The notes under the pieces: generated by a model
The model's input: only the letters and a program-made list of their open reading frames with translations
What the model was told of the DNA's origin: nothing
The model's database searches: none
DNA from: a virus
Virus record (IMG/VR): IMGVR_UViG_3300008470_000504
Coordinates: 1-26,421 of that record
DNA length: 26,421 bases
Reading direction: 5' to 3' (one strand)
Shown: positions 23,966 to 26,421 of the stretch, piece by piece
How the letters are laid out: each line of letters opens with the position of its first letter
Numbering within the stretch: position 1 is the stretch's first letter
Made by a program: the position numbers and the translations under genes

Positions 23966-24848
23966 TGAGGTAATAGAAAAAATATCAAAAAAGTTTTACC
24001 CGAAAGGAAGGGCGTTTTATAGCCGTTCTGGAGGTGTAAAAGAACAGTTTCATAAGGCTCTAGCAAAAAGTGAAAATAGAGCTTATAGTGATGCTTTAGC
24101 TGTGTTGGATAGTTTGCTTCCAGATACCGACAAGTTCACGGCCGAAGATGCAACAGATTGGGAGCGTAGATTGGGGCTGATTTCTAATCCTTTGGTTGCT
24201 TTGGCTGATAGAAAATTAGCTATTACAAGAAAAATACAACACCCTGGTACGATAAAAGCTCGTCAGCATTATAAATATTTAGAAGGACAACTTCAAGCCG
24301 CTGGGTTTGATGTTATTGTTACCGAAAATAGATTTGTAACCTCTACACTTATAGCCGACCAAATGGGTGTATCTGAAGTGGGGCTTGCCGAAATGGATGG
24401 TGAAAACTTAAATCCAGATAAATATGAAGTTGTAGACCCTGATACTTTACTTTCTACACTTGTTGAAATGGGTGTATCTGAAATGGGAGTTTCTGAAATG
24501 GCTGGTTATGATTCTGAATTTAAATATGAAATTGCTGCAAACAATATACCACCAGAGTTAGACGCTGATTTTTACCACGATATTAATCAGGCTGAAATGG
24601 GTGACAGTGAAATGGGTGTAACCGAAATGAATGACACTTTAGATTTTAATATAGCTTTAAGGTCAACATTTTTTGTTTCTGCAAGTTCGTTTCCTAGTAT
24701 AGCAACAATTTCACTTGAAAGAAAAGATGAATTTAGACAATTAATATTAAGATTGAAGCCAGCCAACACCATTGCATTCTTATTTGTGCAATATGTAGGC
24801 GATGACTACAATAATGATTATAGTAATGATTTTAATAACGACGAATAA
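23958..24848 (+). CDS. Baseplate protein, Mu gp48-like (DUF2313)
   Basis: The 296-aa protein has the gp48/DUF2313 core in its N-terminal 120 residues: LDSLLPDTDKFTAEDATDWERRLGL, RKLAITRKIQHPGTIKARQHYKYLEGQLQAAGFDVIVTEN. These proteins join wedge components to tail fibres. An insertion after residue 130 contains MGVSE-type repeats in three clusters (see repeat entry). The protein ends with a low-complexity acidic tail YNNDYSNDFNND. It overlaps the previous gene by 8 bp. Confidence 0.85.
   Translation: MFSEVIEKISKKFYPKGRAFYSRSGGVKEQFHKALAKSENRAYSDALAVLDSLLPDTDKFTAEDATDWERRLGLISNPLVALADRKLAITRKIQHPGTIKARQHYKYLEGQLQAAGFDVIVTENRFVTSTLIADQMGVSEVGLAEMDGENLNPDKYEVVDPDTLLSTLVEMGVSEMGVSEMAGYDSEFKYEIAANNIPPELDADFYHDINQAEMGDSEMGVTEMNDTLDFNIALRSTFFVSASSFPSIATISLERKDEFRQLILRLKPANTIAFLFVQYVGDDYNNDYSNDFNNDE
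24361..24630 (+). repeat. MGxSE-encoding repeats in the gp48-like gene
   Basis: AAATGGGTGTATCTGAA is repeated exactly at 24361-24377 and 24466-24482, and a related version is at 24595-24630. Translated, the clusters read MGVSEVGLAEM, MGVSEMGVSEM and MGDSEMGVTEM. Slippage or recombination between copies could change their number. Confidence 0.7.
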
Positions 24849-25376
24849 ATGGCAATTTTAACGATACCCAATTTAAAAATAGAGGTTGATGATTTAATTA
24901 AAGCGAATGGAAATAGGGAAATAACAGGCCCTATTCATAATGGCGTTTTGCAAGATGTTATTGATTCTTTACAATTCTATACTGACAATTTAACTACTAC
25001 ATATAAAAAAGTTAGTTATAATTATACAAATTTTTTAATAGCAGCAACCGAAAACACAATTGAAGTTGATGATATTTTAGATGGTTTCAAAATTTTTAAT
25101 ATTATTGCAGTTGTAAAAACCGCTTTTGTAGGTGTTGGAATTAGTGCCGTTGTATTAGATTTAGGAACTAATGAAGTTGGACAAGAAGCAAAATATACAG
25201 CTTTTGACCCTTACGACATGAATGTTGTTGTTGATACAAATTATGATGTTGAAGCTAATGATATTTAATTTGGCGGAGATAGAAAGTTTACTATAAGAAC
25301 GACATCAACGGGGGCTGATTTGGCTGCTCTAACTGGTGGGGATATTGATATATATTATGAAATTAAACAAATTTAA
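24849..25376 (+). pseudogene. Distal tail protein gene with in-frame TAA
   Basis: The frame encodes 139 codons, then TAA at 25266-25268, then 35 further in-frame codons (FGGDRKFTIRTTSTGADL ... DIYYEIKQI) to a second TAA at 25374. The last part looks like the final strands of a beta-rich fibre protein, so the first TAA seems to interrupt the gene. The N-terminus carries ANGNREITGPIHNGVLQDVIDSL (residues 19-41), a pattern I associate with Bacteroidetes phage tail proteins. The next gene starts 1 bp after the second stop. Nonsense mutation, sequencing error or natural readthrough cannot be separated here. Confidence 0.6.
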
Positions 25377-25377
25377 A

Positions 25378-26421
25378 ATGAAAAATTTAACAACATCAAT
25401 TTTAGCTTTTTTAATAGTTTTTATTTCTTTGGGGCAAAGTAGCGCAATCCATAAAGATGTAAGAGTGACACAAAATGCAATTGTAGGCGAGTCATTAACC
25501 GTTGGAAGTAAAAGCAGCGAAACAAGTGCTGGACTAATATTAAACGCAACAGACAAAGGGTTTTTAATAGAAGCTATTAACACAACCCAAAGGGATGCAA
25601 TAGTATTACCTACTCATGGTTTAATAATTCATAACCTAACTACAGACCAGTATGAACAAAACACTGGTACATCGGGCGTTCCTGTTTGGACTGCTTTTGG
25701 TGGTGAAACAACAGAAGTTGACCCAGTATTTACAGCAAGTGCAGCCACTAACGTAGTAGACAACTTAGCTTCTAATGTATTTTTGGCGGGTGATGGAACT
25801 TATCAAAGTGCAGGAGCAGATGGTAATGGTATTTACGATGGTAGTGGTAATGTTCCAGTAGCTACTATTGTTTCTACTTTGGATACTAAAGGTTTAATAT
25901 TAAAAGGTGTAGATGACCTATCTGCGTCTAATTTTATAACGGGAAGATATAATTCTAGTACAGAAATTTTTAGCGTAAGCAACAAAGGTACTATATCTAA
26001 CGATTATCAAGCGGGTTCAGTAATGCTAAGCTTAAAAGCTAGTGGAACAACTAGACTACTTTTAGATGCTAGTGGAGTAATGACTCAAACGGTTTCTTTT
26101 GGTAACAATACAGATGCTTTTATATTAAGAAATTCGGGAGCTGTCAATGTCTTTACATTAACGGGAAACGGAACTTTAGAACAAAGAAGTGGGGCAACGA
26201 TTGTAAATCAAATATCTCCTGCTTTTGATACTTACTTTAATAACGGAAATAATTTTATTGTAGGTGGAAGCGTTGCTCTAGGTTCAGAGGATATTAGTTT
26301 ACAGGGAGAAACTAGAATAGGTGATGATTTACAGGTGGATGGTTTAGCGACTATTGTTACTACGGGTAAAATGCTGTCTTTAGAAAGCTCGTCAACATCG
26401 GCTTATGTTGATATTAAATCA
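25378..26421 (+). CDS. Tail fibre-like protein with signal peptide (partial)
   Basis: The open frame runs from 25378 to the window end (348 codons, no stop). It begins with a lysine and a hydrophobic stretch (residues 6-19), then SSA, typical of a Sec signal peptide with probable cleavage after residue 23. Residues 52-111 (GLILNATDKGFLIEAINTTQRDAIVLPTHGLIIHN...VPVWTAFGG) follow the 'GFLxPxxTxxQRDAI..PxxGLxIxN' module common in Bacteroidetes surface and fibre proteins. Beta-rich repeats follow, including VFLAGDGTYQS and NGIYDGSGNVP. The missing C-terminus may hold an intramolecular chaperone. No alternative early start exists. Confidence 0.75.
   Translation, partial: MKNLTTSILAFLIVFISLGQSSAIHKDVRVTQNAIVGESLTVGSKSSETSAGLILNATDKGFLIEAINTTQRDAIVLPTHGLIIHNLTTDQYEQNTGTSGVPVWTAFGGETTEVDPVFTASAATNVVDNLASNVFLAGDGTYQSAGADGNGIYDGSGNVPVATIVSTLDTKGLILKGVDDLSASNFITGRYNSSTEIFSVSNKGTISNDYQAGSVMLSLKASGTTRLLLDASGVMTQTVSFGNNTDAFILRNSGAVNVFTLTGNGTLEQRSGATIVNQISPAFDTYFNNGNNFIVGGSVALGSEDISLQGETRIGDDLQVDGLATIVTTGKMLSLESSSTSAYVDIKS

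Noticed and set aside
24361-24630. CRISPR-like array
   Set aside because: The repeats are short, in frame, irregularly spaced and encode a conserved peptide pattern inside the gp48-like gene.
13389-25268. TAA reassigned to an amino acid
   Set aside because: Most other genes end at TAA with another start directly after, so TAA is a normal stop here.
877-25583. Minus-strand open frames, such as 16358-16870, 21290-21682 and 6226-6540
   Set aside because: Each lies inside a recognised or strongly supported plus-strand gene, has low-complexity or atypical composition, and has no promoter or partner gene on its strand.

Overview
The window is about 26.4 kb of the late region of a contractile-tailed (myovirus-type) phage or prophage. 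Every gene I accept lies on the plus strand. The DNA is strongly AT-rich. Transcription units begin near TAnnTTTG elements, the -7 box of Bacteroidetes housekeeping promoters, and the tail-fibre and DUF5606-like proteins also point to that phylum. A Flavobacteriia host is most likely, but this is inference. No integrase, repressor/lysogeny switch, tRNA or CRISPR array is visible, so lytic phage and prophage cannot be told apart here.

Layout: (1) 1-178, a leader with repeated GTAAAC boxes and a promoter. (2) 179-2874, small and large terminase subunits (Nu1-like and GpA-like). (3) 3010-7355, a cassette with its own promoter and terminator: a DUF5606-like protein, an XRE-type regulator, a Rad50/SMC-like ATPase, a small membrane protein, a Rad52/Sak-like annealing protein, a YqaJ-type exonuclease and a small unknown protein. 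It sits where lambda-type phages run straight from terminase to gpW and portal. (4) 7408-9301, gpW-like protein and portal. (5) 9288-10344, a probable lysis cassette (holin-like, DUF5675, two-TM protein). (6) 10388-12914, ClpP-like protease with nested scaffold, decoration protein and gpE-family capsid protein, closed by a strong terminator. (7) 12975-14365, neck and tail-completion genes, one interrupted by an in-frame stop. (8) 14365-17918, fibre-like paralogues, an unknown protein and a DUF1353 protein. (9) 17959-22298, sheath, tube, tail assembly chaperone with a probable programmed -1 frameshift, and tape measure. (10) 22295-24848, Mu gp46/gp47/gp48-type baseplate genes, gp47 being frameshifted. 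(11) 24849-26421, distal tail genes; the last has a signal peptide and runs off the window.

The head and packaging modules are lambda-like, with a Mu-like protease/scaffold, and the tail is Mu-like. The most interesting items are the recombination cassette between terminase and portal, the slippery site plus hairpin in the tail chaperone gene, the captured DUF5606-like gene, and three interrupted structural genes (13497, about 23408, 25266). The interruptions are nonsense or indel lesions, sequencing errors, or recoding. They matter for deciding whether this is an active phage.
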